Positions 43,214 through 50,965 of a stretch of 64,000 nt of DNA are shown here, piece after piece (position 1 is the stretch's first letter; the number at the start of each line of letters is the position of its first letter). A program made the translations under genes and the position numbers. The DNA is from DASXMT01 sp963755985 (GTDB taxonomy: Bacteria; Actinomycetota; Acidimicrobiia; Acidimicrobiales; RAAP-2), in the NCBI GenBank assembly GCA_963755985.1, contig CAVWLO010000002.1:1147847-1211846 (forward strand). The letters are read 5' to 3'. The notes beneath the pieces were generated by a model. It made no database searches, was not told where the DNA came from, and was given only the letters and a program-made list of their open reading frames with translations.

Positions 43214-44410
43214 ATGCCCTCACGTGACCTCGACTTCCCGGTATTCGATGCCGACAACCACATGTACGAGACCAGGGATGCGCTGACCAAGTTCCTACCT
43301 GACCAGTACAAGCACGCCATCGACTACGTCGACGTGCACGGCCGGACCAAGATCGTGGTGCGCGGCCAGATCAGCGATTACATCCCCAACCCCACCTTCG
43401 AGCGGGTGGCCGCCCCCGGCGCCCAGGAGGAGTACTTCAAGCACGGCAACCCCGAAGGTAAGTCCTATCGGGAGATCCTGGGCCGAGGAATCGACGCGCC
43501 GGCTGCCTTCCGGGAGCCGGCGGCCCGGCTCGAGCTCCTCGACGAGCAGGGCATCCAGTGCGCCACCATGTTCCCCACGCTGGCCAGCCTGGTCGAGGAG
43601 CGGCTGCGAGACGACCCAGACCTCACCCATGTGGTCATCCACGCCCTGAACGAGTGGATGCACGAGCACTGGACCTTCGGCTACGAGAACCGGATCTTCC
43701 CGGTGCCGGTGATCACCCTGCCCGTGGTGGAAAAGGCCATCGCCGAGCTCGAGTGGGTCGTCGAGCGCGGCGCCCGGGCCATCCTGATCCGTCCGGCCCC
43801 GGTCCCCGGCTTCCGGGGTCCCCGCTCGTTCGGCCTGGAGGAGTTCGACCCGTTCTGGCAGCGGGTGCTCGAGCTGGGCGTGCTGGTGACCATGCACGCC
43901 TCCGACAGCGGCTACAACCGGTACGCCAACGAGTGGGAGGGCACCAGCGGCGAGATGCTGGCCTTCGGAAAGCCGAAGCCATTCTCCATGGTGGCCACCC
44001 ACGACCGGGCCATCAAGGACGCAGTCACCGCCCTCGTCTGCCACGGTGCGCTCACCCGGAACCCCGGGCTCAGGATCGCCCTCATCGAGAACGGGAGCGG
44101 CTGGGTCCGTCCCCTGCTCCACGAACTGGCCGACACGTACAACAAGATGCCCCAGGCCTTCCCCGAGGACCCGGTAGCGGCCTTCAAGCGCGACCTGTAC
44201 GTCCATCCCTTCCATGAGGAGGACCCGGTCGGACTGGTGCAGCTGCTCGGCGCCGATCACGTACTGTTCGGGTCTGACTTCCCCCATGCCGAAGGCATGT
44301 CCGACCCGATCACCTACGTCGACGAGCTCGAGGGGCTCCCCGACGACCAGCTCGGCAAGGTGATGGGCGGCAACATGTTCTCGTTGATGGGGCTCACCGT
44401 CGACGCCTGA
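43214..44410 (+). CDS. Amidohydrolase family 2 protein
   Basis: A 398 aa protein opening DFPVFDADNHMYETRDA (metal-ligand His and Glu after D-x-D-N-H), a strand LVTMHASDSGYN and the acidic ligand in LFGSDFPHAEGMSD. It is more distant from the other three amidohydrolases of the window. Members of this group are common in actinobacterial sterol, terpene and aromatic gene clusters, and most are uncharacterised. ATG 43214 has AGGAGAA upstream and a promoter-like region before it. It stands alone as a plus-strand unit with a strong hairpin after it. Confidence 0.88.
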   Translation: MPSRDLDFPVFDADNHMYETRDALTKFLPDQYKHAIDYVDVHGRTKIVVRGQISDYIPNPTFERVAAPGAQEEYFKHGNPEGKSYREILGRGIDAPAAFREPAARLELLDEQGIQCATMFPTLASLVEERLRDDPDLTHVVIHALNEWMHEHWTFGYENRIFPVPVITLPVVEKAIAELEWVVERGARAILIRPAPVPGFRGPRSFGLEEFDPFWQRVLELGVLVTMHASDSGYNRYANEWEGTSGEMLAFGKPKPFSMVATHDRAIKDAVTALVCHGALTRNPGLRIALIENGSGWVRPLLHELADTYNKMPQAFPEDPVAAFKRDLYVHPFHEEDPVGLVQLLGADHVLFGSDFPHAEGMSDPITYVDELEGLPDDQLGKVMGGNMFSLMGLTVDA

Positions 44411-44424
44411 ACCAAGCGTCGGGC

Positions 44425-44442
44425 GCACCCCCGTCGGGGTGC
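44425..44442. terminator. Strong hairpin between convergent genes
   Basis: GCACCCC (44425-44431) and GGGGTGC (44436-44442) pair perfectly around a CGTC loop, 15 bp after the amidohydrolase stop and 35 bp after the stop of the minus-strand gene at 44477. No T-run. Confidence 0.6.
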
Positions 44443-44476
44443 ATCGACCACGTCGATTCCCGGGCAGATCGGTGTC

Positions 44477-45274
44477 TCAGAGCTGATCGGTGTAGTCGTC
44501 CGTCCCCACGTTGGTTCCAAAGAACGGCGCGGCGAAGGTGAGCTTGGCTATGCCACCGTCGTCAACAGCCCGGCCGAAGTCCCGGAACGCCTGCCAGGCC
44601 GTGCTTGGGTCGCCCTCGACGAACACCAACTGGACGAGGCGATCCTCACTGCCCCCGTCCGTGCCCAGCTTCATGGGCGACTGGGTCTCCCGGTCAGCCG
44701 GTGCCGGGTGCTTGGTCCACGCCGACCAGTTTGCGGCACTGTCGGTGGCCAGCAGCCCAGGGACGGCCTCGGACTCCAACCAGGCCAGGTGGTCTGCACG
44801 GCTCACGCCCTCGGCCGGCTCGGTGACGAGCACTCCGAGACCGGGGAAGTGGTGGTCGAGCGACAGCTCGAGGGGCACCCCGTCCTCGTCGGCATAGCGG
44901 AGCGAGACTAGGTCGTAGATGCTGGTGTGGGCGTGGGTCCGCTCGTCGAAGCCCCGCCCGTTCGAGTACAGCCACACGACCTGCTCGCCGGCCCACTGCA
45001 GGTGCTCTTCCACGTGGTCCTTGTGGATCCAGTAGGTGGAGAGGTAGGAGCCGGCGTCGACCGGTTCGGCGAACGGGCTCTTCTCCGGGAATCGCAGATC
45101 CTTCAGCGGCCGAGGGGCCACCCATCTGCCCCCGGCAAACAGCCACGGGCCGATCATGCATCCGGCGTAGAAGTGGTCGCGCTCGTACCACCGGTTGTAG
45201 GCGACCTCGAACCCCGGGTTCGGGTCCACCATCGTGAACAGCATGCTGCCGATCTGGACGGGGTACTCATCCAT
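44477..45274 (-). CDS. Uncharacterised protein, possibly a double EthD/dimeric alpha-beta barrel
   Basis: A 265 aa protein I do not recognise with certainty. The first half has EVAYNRWYERDHFYAGCM and a later YWIHKDHVEEHLQW; the second half has ADHLAWLESEAVPGLLA and LVQLVFVEGDPSTAW. The Tyr-x-x-Trp...His pattern and the spacing suggest two ferredoxin-like alpha-beta repeats, as in EthD-like proteins, but that is inference. No signal peptide or membrane segment. ATG with GAGGAG upstream. It follows the MaoC pair and VOC gene on the same strand and could belong to their operon. Confidence 0.7.
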   Translation of the reverse strand: MDEYPVQIGSMLFTMVDPNPGFEVAYNRWYERDHFYAGCMIGPWLFAGGRWVAPRPLKDLRFPEKSPFAEPVDAGSYLSTYWIHKDHVEEHLQWAGEQVVWLYSNGRGFDERTHAHTSIYDLVSLRYADEDGVPLELSLDHHFPGLGVLVTEPAEGVSRADHLAWLESEAVPGLLATDSAANWSAWTKHPAPADRETQSPMKLGTDGGSEDRLVQLVFVEGDPSTAWQAFRDFGRAVDDGGIAKLTFAAPFFGTNVGTDDYTDQL

Positions 45275-45384
45275 CGGTTGCTCCTCTCATCGTGTTTCGG
45301 GTCTCCGGTCTGCGGAAGCCAGGTCTCAGGTCTGATGAAGTGGGGCTCAGGTCTGGGGGCGTCAGATCTCAGCTGTCCGGTGTC

Positions 45385-45852
45385 TCAGGTCTCGTGGTCG
45401 TTTGCGTCGTCGTGGCTCTCGGCCGGGAACGAGACAGAGGCCGTTCCCGGAGCGAGCTGGTCGCCCCCGTCCGCCTCGGTCCACACCGCCAGATCGACAC
45501 GGATACGATCACCGTCCACCCGGATCGCTTCGATGCGTCCCCGGGCGGACACCGTTTGGTCCTTCACGTTCGGCGATCGGAACTGGCAGGCGATCTGCTC
45601 GATCCTCCCATCGTCGCCCATCCACTGCCGCAGGACGTTGTGGAGGAAGGCCCACTGGAGGTTGCCCATGCCGATGGCGGTGGGATAGCCGGCGTCGCGC
45701 CCGGCCGCGTCGTCCATGTGGATGGGCACGAATTCATCGTTGACCGCCGCGTACCGATTCCAGTGGGCGAACCCAGTGGTGCGCACGAACGGAGGGATCT
45801 CGTCGCCCGACGACAGGCCGAGCGCCGTTGGCTTCTGCGTGGTCTCAGACAT
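45385..45852 (-). CDS. MaoC-like hydratase (C-terminal-type hotdog subunit)
   Basis: A 155 aa hotdog protein. The MaoC active-site segment is YAAVNDEFVPIHMDDAAG, with the Asp and His needed for R-specific hydration; next comes GYPTAIGMGNLQWAFLHNVL. It is only half of the double-hotdog enzyme, and the other half is encoded upstream at 45910-46437. Heteromeric hydratases of this kind (ChsH1 with ChsH2 in Mycobacterium) hydrate bulky enoyl-CoA. ATG 45852 has AGGTGGGGG upstream. An 18-bp repeat pair separates it from the partner gene. Confidence 0.88.
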   Translation of the reverse strand: MSETTQKPTALGLSSGDEIPPFVRTTGFAHWNRYAAVNDEFVPIHMDDAAGRDAGYPTAIGMGNLQWAFLHNVLRQWMGDDGRIEQIACQFRSPNVKDQTVSARGRIEAIRVDGDRIRVDLAVWTEADGGDQLAPGTASVSFPAESHDDANDHET

Positions 45853-45864
45853 CGATGCCCCCAC

Positions 45865-45900
45865 CTATGACCTGCCCTCGTGCTATGACCTGCCCTCGCG
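45865..45900. repeat. Tandem repeat, 18-bp unit, two copies
   Basis: CTATGACCTGCCCTCGTG at 45865-45882 is repeated at 45883-45900 with one change (final TG to CG). It sits between the two MaoC subunit genes, filling most of the 57-bp gap. Confidence 0.8.
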
Positions 45901-45909
45901 CGTTCGTCA

Positions 45910-46437
45910 TCAGTAGCGGATGACCGTCCCCTCTGTTCGCCGGACCATGGTGCCCAGTTGGTTCGTCCATGTGGTGTCGGTCGTGGTGAAGAGCATCAGC
46001 CCCAGTCTCCCGGTTCGCTCGCGGTACCCGCCGAGCCGGGAGACCGAGGTGATGACATCGCCCGGGTGCATCCGTTCCCCGTAGGTGACGCTGATCCCCC
46101 CGTTGAGCTGGAATTCGACCGGCGGCGGCTCGACCCCGAGTCGCTTCTCCGTCGCCTGGGGGTCGTTGTCGCCCGGGCCGGCCACGCCTCCGCGCTCGGC
46201 CACCATCCAGGCGAAGGGGTTGAAGTCCTCCGGCGCCACCAGGCCGCCGTGCACGGTGGTGGCGGCGAAGCCTGCGTCCCAGAACAACGCGGGCGGGTGC
46301 TCGGGGTAGTAGACGGCGACCGCCCACTTGCGGATGTCGGACTCGGCGATCGGGTAGGAGACCTGCCGGCTGAGCTCGCTCCCCACGGCCGCGGCCATGG
46401 CCGGAGAGATGTACGTGGTCGCCGGGTCCTCGCTCAC
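45910..46437 (-). CDS. MaoC-like dehydratase, N-terminal (FAS1-like) subunit
   Basis: A 175 aa hotdog protein of the N-terminal MaoC type. It shows ESDIRKWAVAVYYPEHPPALFWD, then GGLVAPEDFNPFAW and a later GGISVTYGERMHPGDVITSV. This kind lacks catalytic Asp-His and binds the CoA part; catalysis is by the partner at 45385. The GTG start overlaps the TGA of the VOC gene (GTGA), so VOC and this subunit are co-translated. No DUF35 extension is present, unlike ChsH2. Confidence 0.88.
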   Translation of the reverse strand: MSEDPATTYISPAMAAAVGSELSRQVSYPIAESDIRKWAVAVYYPEHPPALFWDAGFAATTVHGGLVAPEDFNPFAWMVAERGGVAGPGDNDPQATEKRLGVEPPPVEFQLNGGISVTYGERMHPGDVITSVSRLGGYRERTGRLGLMLFTTTDTTWTNQLGTMVRRTEGTVIRY

Positions 46438-47345
46438 ACCAGCACGCCTCGCGGGTCGCCCGGCACCGCCCGCGTGGTGAAGCGGAACGGTGCACCGTAG
46501 GTATCGGCCGGGTCGGCCAGGATCGTGGTGTCGTCCCGGGCGACGATGGTGATGTCCTTGGCTTCGAGGTGGCGCTCCACCGGACCGAGATCCTCGACCA
46601 GGAAGGACAGCGCATGGCAGGACTCCCCCACCGCGGCCAGGTCGCGCCCGGCCAGCGACCCCGCATCGGTGGGCACGGCCAGCTCGATCACCGTCTCGGA
46701 GCCGACGGCTACGAAGGTGCTGACCGTTCCGGTCAGCACCGAGTGGCCTTCGTCGATGATCATCCCGCCCAGCACATCGACAAAGATCGAGGTGGCCCGG
46801 TCCATGTCGTGACCGACGACCGTGGCGTAGGCCAGCCGGTCCACCCCGAGCGGATTGTCGGAGGCCGCCCACTGCTCCGGCCAGGTCGGGTCGAATCGCG
46901 GGTCGGGGGGGCCGCCGGTCGCCGCCGGTGGCTGGAAGAACTCGAGCTGGGTGAGCGTGTCCTTGGGATGGGTGTAGATGTCGCCCTCATCGGGGCGTTC
47001 GTCCGGCCCGTGGTGGATCACGCGGATGCCCTTGTCGACCAGCCGTTCCCAGACCCCTCCCACGTCATCGGTGTACCACGCCAGCGAATGGAGGTGCCGG
47101 CCGAACCGGTCGAAGAACTTCCCCACCGGCAGGACCTCGGACCCGGGCCGGCCGGAGGGGGCCATCGTCTCGATGACCGTGTCGCCGATGGCCAGTAGCG
47201 AGCCGTCCCGCATCTCGCGGGGGAGGTAGTTGTTGTCCATGATGCCTCGCTTGGGCGCGAACACGTCGTCGTACCAGGCGTCGAGGGCACCCAGCACCTC
47301 GGAGATGTGGACAATATGGAACAACTTGCCGATGCTCAGAGTCAT
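46434..47345 (-). CDS. VOC (glyoxalase/dioxygenase) superfamily protein
   Basis: A 303 aa protein with two VOC modules. The first has KLFHIVHISEVLGALDAWYD (His ligand), RHLHSLAWYTDD and LTQLEFFQP with a Glu; the second starts RLAYATVVGHDMDRATSIF. The fold covers glyoxalases, extradiol dioxygenases and methylmalonyl-CoA epimerase. Two modules in one chain are typical of dioxygenases or of double-VOC glyoxalases. Start ATG has GGAGGGAGG upstream, the strongest ribosome site of this operon. It is first of a probable operon: VOC, MaoC-N, MaoC, uncharacterised protein. Confidence 0.85.
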   Translation of the reverse strand: MTLSIGKLFHIVHISEVLGALDAWYDDVFAPKRGIMDNNYLPREMRDGSLLAIGDTVIETMAPSGRPGSEVLPVGKFFDRFGRHLHSLAWYTDDVGGVWERLVDKGIRVIHHGPDERPDEGDIYTHPKDTLTQLEFFQPPAATGGPPDPRFDPTWPEQWAASDNPLGVDRLAYATVVGHDMDRATSIFVDVLGGMIIDEGHSVLTGTVSTFVAVGSETVIELAVPTDAGSLAGRDLAAVGESCHALSFLVEDLGPVERHLEAKDITIVARDDTTILADPADTYGAPFRFTTRAVPGDPRGVLV

Positions 47346-47590
47346 GGCCTCCCTCCGGCGGTCGATGCCAGCTGTGCTATCTGGGCCTGAGACTACTTTG
47401 TCAGCAGAATCAGCGGCCAGTCGGCCGGCCGGGTCGGGTCGGGTCGGCTTCCACGCCTGAGGACAGGGGCTTCTTCTCCGATATCCGGGTCAGTCGGCCC
47501 TCGCACCCATAACTGACACATCTGTCTGCGCAGCACTCCGTATCCACCCGTCGGGCCCATCCAGCCTCACGCCGTGCGCGACACCGTGCC

Positions 47591-48349
47591 CTAGGCCATG
47601 TGGTTCCCGCCGTTGACTCGGATGACCTGCCCGGTGATGAACGAAGCCCGATCGGAGGCCAGAAAGGCGATGGCGTCGGCGATCTCCTCGGGTTGACCCC
47701 ACCGGGCCAGCGGCACGTTGTCGATGAGCTTGGCCGCCGCCGTTAGATCGTTGTCGACGGTGGTGCCGTCGGGGTCCGGCGGCCAGGTCATGGTGGGCCC
47801 GGGGGCGACGGCGTTCACCCGCACGGTCGGTGCGCCCTCCTTGGCCAGCACCCGGCTGAGGGCCTCAATGCCGCCCTTGCTGGCCGAGTAGGCGCTCGAG
47901 CCCGCGTAGGGGATCTCGGCCGTTCCCGACGAGATGGTGACGATACACCCGCGGCCGGCGGCCAGCATGGCCGGCAGGGCCGCCCGGCAGCAGTAGAAGA
48001 CGCCGGTCAAGTTGGTAGCCAGGACGTCGGCCCAGAGCTCGTCGGTGGTCTCGCCCGCAGTGGCGAAGGGGTAGATGCCGGCCACCGTGGCCAACACGTC
48101 GATGCGGCCGAAGCGTTCGAGGGCCGCGTCGATCAGCGACGTGGCACTGGTGCTCGAGCGCTGGTCGAAGGGTACGGCGAGCACGGTGGCCCCGGTCGAG
48201 GTCGTCTCTGCCGCCGCCTCGGCCAGGGTCTCCTCGTTGTAGTCGCCCAGCACCAGCTGGGCATCCTCGGACGCGAACCGTCGCGCCGTCGCCCGCCCGA
48301 TCCCGTGGCCGGCCCCGGTGATCACGACCGTCTTGGGGGCCGGGGCCAT
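47591..48349 (-). CDS. SDR family NAD(P)-dependent oxidoreductase
   Basis: A 252 aa SDR: TGAGHGIGRATA cofactor motif (residues about 10-21), GDYNEE after strand 2, TVAGIYPFA in place of NNAG, Ser in ISSGTAEIP, and YSASK. It ends VIRVNGGNHMA. It is a paralogue of the protein at 25245 and shares unusual stretches such as PFDQRS and CCRAAL. The ATG overlaps the last base of the stop of the crotonase gene, so they are co-translated: hydration then oxidation of an acyl-CoA is a plausible sequence. Confidence 0.92.
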   Translation of the reverse strand: MAPAPKTVVITGAGHGIGRATARRFASEDAQLVLGDYNEETLAEAAAETTSTGATVLAVPFDQRSSTSATSLIDAALERFGRIDVLATVAGIYPFATAGETTDELWADVLATNLTGVFYCCRAALPAMLAAGRGCIVTISSGTAEIPYAGSSAYSASKGGIEALSRVLAKEGAPTVRVNAVAPGPTMTWPPDPDGTTVDNDLTAAAKLIDNVPLARWGQPEEIADAIAFLASDRASFITGQVIRVNGGNHMA

Positions 48350-49173
48350 CACAGCGCCCCCCGGTCCACGTGCTTGGACCCTGTCCACTCCGGCGCCCGC
48401 CGCTCCAGGAACGACACCATGCCCTCCTTGCCGTCGGGCTGTCCGACCAGGTGATGGAAGGCCTCCCGTTCCTCAGCCCGGGCGCCCTCCCGGTCGCCGG
48501 TGGTCAGGAACTCATAGAAGAGCTGCTTGGTCAGGGAGACCGACTCGGGCGCGGTGTTGGCCGCGATGTCGCGGGCGACCTCCAGTGTGGCCGAGAGCAC
48601 GTCGCCGGCCGGAAGGGCGCGGGAGACGAGACCGAGCCCGGCCGCCTCGGCGCCCGAGAAGGTCCGACCGGTCAACAGGAGCTCGAGCGCACGCGAGGAG
48701 CCGATGGCCCGGCTCAGCAACCAGAGCGAGTTGGCTTCGGGGAGGACGCCCCGGCGGGTGAACACGAAGCCCAGCTTGGCGTCCTCGGCCGCGATCCGTA
48801 TATCCCACTGCATCGCGTAGGTAAGCCCGAGCCCGACGGCGTGGCCGTTCATCGCGGCCAGAATCGGCGTCGTCATGGTCCAGACCGACAGGTCGGACAC
48901 GGGCGGCCCCAACGGCTCGGGCTCGTCATCGTCACCCCCAGTGAACGTCGATTGATCGGGGTCGAGGGCGGCACCGACGCAGAAGGCTCGGCCGGCACCG
49001 GTGATGACGATGGCCCGTACCGACTCGTCGGCCTCCAAGGTGACCAACGCGTGCCCGAGCTCGAGCCCCATCCTGGGCGTGAAGGCGTTCATCTGTTCGG
49101 GTCGGTTCAAGGTGATGAGGGCGACGCCCTCCTTCACCTCGACCAGCAGTACCTCGTAGAGTCCCTCGCGCAC
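48349..49173 (-). CDS. Crotonase-family protein (enoyl-CoA hydratase/isomerase-like)
   Basis: A crotonase of 274 aa from the GTG at 49173, which has GAGGTCGAGG upstream; ATGs at 49212 and 49272 would add 13 or 33 residues but have poor ribosome sites. It shows LITLNRPEQMNAFT and the oxyanion strand GAGRAFCVGAALD. Both catalytic glutamates of true hydratases are missing (GHAVGLGLTYAM where GGGCE is usual, GFVFTRRG where QPE is usual), while VLPEANSLWLL suggests the variant actinobacterial EchA type. Isomerase or hydrolase chemistry is possible. SDR is coupled downstream; the divergent thiolase-like gene starts 160 bp away. Confidence 0.87.
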   Translation of the reverse strand: MREGLYEVLLVEVKEGVALITLNRPEQMNAFTPRMGLELGHALVTLEADESVRAIVITGAGRAFCVGAALDPDQSTFTGGDDDEPEPLGPPVSDLSVWTMTTPILAAMNGHAVGLGLTYAMQWDIRIAAEDAKLGFVFTRRGVLPEANSLWLLSRAIGSSRALELLLTGRTFSGAEAAGLGLVSRALPAGDVLSATLEVARDIAANTAPESVSLTKQLFYEFLTTGDREGARAEEREAFHHLVGQPDGKEGMVSFLERRAPEWTGSKHVDRGAL

Positions 49174-49283
49174 GTCCTCGACCTCGTTCCTCGGCTGGGC
49201 CCAAGTGGGCATGGTGCCAATCCGTGCCGGGGCACGGTGCCAATTCTTCAAGCCGCACACCGGATGAGACATGGCTATCAGGT

Positions 49284-49293
49284 ACTAGCTAGT
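49284..49293. promoter_or_regulatory. Palindrome ACTAGCTAGT in a divergent promoter region
   Basis: A perfect 10-bp palindrome between the crotonase gene (minus) and the thiolase-like operon (plus), resembling the one at 34524-34533 (ACYAGCTRGT). The surrounding GTACTAGCTAGTGTA is AT-rich for this DNA. Confidence 0.4.
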
Positions 49294-49334
49294 GTAGCGA
49301 CCGATCGTGTGACGTTCCGGGAAGGATTGCCTGC

Positions 49335-50543
49335 ATGGCTGGACGTGGATGGGAGCGGGGGGCAGCCGCCATCGTCGGCGTCGCCGACTTGGTCTCCCCC
49401 ACCGGCGAGCTCGACGGCACGCCCCGGGCCATCGAGACCGCGGTGATCGCCGAGGCGCTCGACGGGGCCGGGCTGACCCTCGCCGAAGTCGACGGAGTGG
49501 CCTCGTGCGTCGGCGGCCTGATCATGCCCTCGGTCGAGCTGGCCGAGTACCTGGGCGTCCAGGCCCGCTGGACCGACACCACCCAGATCGGCGGCTCGAG
49601 CTTCGAGGCCCATGTTGAGCACGCGGCGGCCGCCATCCAGCTCGGACTGGCCGAAGTGGTGGTGGTGTCGTACGTGAACCTGCCCCGGTCGACGGCCAAG
49701 CGGGGCGGCCGAGCGTTCTCGGGCTCGGCCGGTCAGGCCGACGCCGCAGCGGCCGGGGTGGTCGCCCCCCGGCTCGAGTGGGAGATGCCCTTCGGGATGC
49801 AGTCGCCGGTGGGTGCCTACGCGCTGGCCGCCAGCCGTCACCAGGCGTGCTACGGCACCACCGCCGAGCAACTGGCCCAGATAGCAGTGGACACCCGGCG
49901 CTGGGCTGCCTTGAACCCCAAAGCCAGGTACCGCGATCCCCTGTCGGTCGACGACGTGCTGTCCTCACCCATGGTGGCCTCGCCCCTCCACCGCTATGAC
50001 TGCTGCCTGGTCACCGACGGCGCCGGGGCACTGGTGCTGACCAGTGCCGAGCGGGCCCGCGACCTGCCGGCGGCCCCGGCCTATGTCCTCGGCGCCGCCA
50101 CCGCCCACAGCCACCAGATGATCTCGCAGATGCCCGACCTCACCGTCACCGCCGGGTCGGTCTCGGGACCCAAGGCCTTCGAGCTGGCCGGCATCGCCCC
50201 CGTCGACGTCGACGTGGCCCAGCTGTACGACTCCTTCACCATCACCGTGCTGTTGGCCCTGGAGGACCTGGGCTTCTGCCCCAAGGGTGAGGGTGGTCCC
50301 TTCGTGGCCGACGGCAGGCTCGGGCCGGGCGGCGCCTTCCCGGCCCAGACTTCCGGCGGAGGCCTGTCCTACACTCATCCCGGCATGTTCGGGATGTTCC
50401 TGCTGGTGGAGGCGGTTCGCCAGATTCAGGGGTTGGCCGGGCCCCGCCAGGTACCAGACGTCGATGTGGCCGTGGCCCACGGCGTAGGCGGAGTCCTTTC
50501 GGCCACGTCGACGGTCGTCCTCGGAACGGAGGCAACCCTGTGA
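49335..50543 (+). CDS. Thiolase-like lipid-transfer protein, probable Ltp2-type aldolase
   Basis: A 402 aa thiolase-fold protein (AAIVGVADLVSPTGELDG; LYDSFTITVLLALEDLGF). In the nucleophile loop it has QIGGSSFEAHVEHAAAAI, with Gly where thiolases have Cys. The late motif is GGGLSYTHPGMFGMF. The same features mark Ltp2, the retro-aldolase acting on the sterol side chain in complex with a DUF35 domain, and the next gene encodes one. ATG at 49335 with GGAAGGA upstream. Gene order (thiolase-like, DUF35, SDR) makes a compact module. It is only distantly similar to the thiolase-like protein at 27445. Confidence 0.9.
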   Translation: MAGRGWERGAAAIVGVADLVSPTGELDGTPRAIETAVIAEALDGAGLTLAEVDGVASCVGGLIMPSVELAEYLGVQARWTDTTQIGGSSFEAHVEHAAAAIQLGLAEVVVVSYVNLPRSTAKRGGRAFSGSAGQADAAAAGVVAPRLEWEMPFGMQSPVGAYALAASRHQACYGTTAEQLAQIAVDTRRWAALNPKARYRDPLSVDDVLSSPMVASPLHRYDCCLVTDGAGALVLTSAERARDLPAAPAYVLGAATAHSHQMISQMPDLTVTAGSVSGPKAFELAGIAPVDVDVAQLYDSFTITVLLALEDLGFCPKGEGGPFVADGRLGPGGAFPAQTSGGGLSYTHPGMFGMFLLVEAVRQIQGLAGPRQVPDVDVAVAHGVGGVLSATSTVVLGTEATL

Positions 50544-50965
50544 CCCGACCCACCCAACTCGAGTCGGCCGAGGCCGGCCCGTACTGGGAGGCCACCCGCT
50601 CCCGGCGCCTGGTCCTCCCGTGGTGCATCTCGTGCGACCGCCCCTTTTGGTATCCGCGGGCCGCATGTCCGGGCTGTCTCAGCACCGACATCGAGTGGCG
50701 GGAGGCAACCGGGCGGGGCACCGTCTACGCCGTGAGCGTCCAGTACAACGCCGCCCTTCCCGAGTTCAGAGACGAGATCCCCTACGCAGTGGCCCTGGTC
50801 GAGCTGGACGAGGGCGTCCGGCTCATGACCAACGTCGTCACCCGCGATCCGACCGGCGTGGGAGTGGGCCAACGGGTCCACCTGTCCTGGGAGCCGATCG
50901 ACGACGGCCGCGCCCTCGCGGTCTTCGAACCAGAGGAGGAACAGAGCAGTGGCAAAGATCTGTGA
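50540..50965 (+). CDS. DUF35 (Zn-ribbon/OB-fold) protein
   Basis: A 141 aa protein: zinc ribbon CISCDRPFWYPRAACPGC at residues about 29-46 and an OB fold (GRGTVYAVSVQYN, YAVALVELDEGVRLM). It should bind acyl-CoA and dock to the thiolase-like protein upstream. GTG start inside the stop of that gene (GTGA) and its own 3' end overlaps the SDR start by 17 bp. The C-terminal 10 residues (EPEEEQSSGKDL) are acidic and may be disordered. Confidence 0.92.
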   Translation: MTRPTQLESAEAGPYWEATRSRRLVLPWCISCDRPFWYPRAACPGCLSTDIEWREATGRGTVYAVSVQYNAALPEFRDEIPYAVALVELDEGVRLMTNVVTRDPTGVGVGQRVHLSWEPIDDGRALAVFEPEEEQSSGKDL

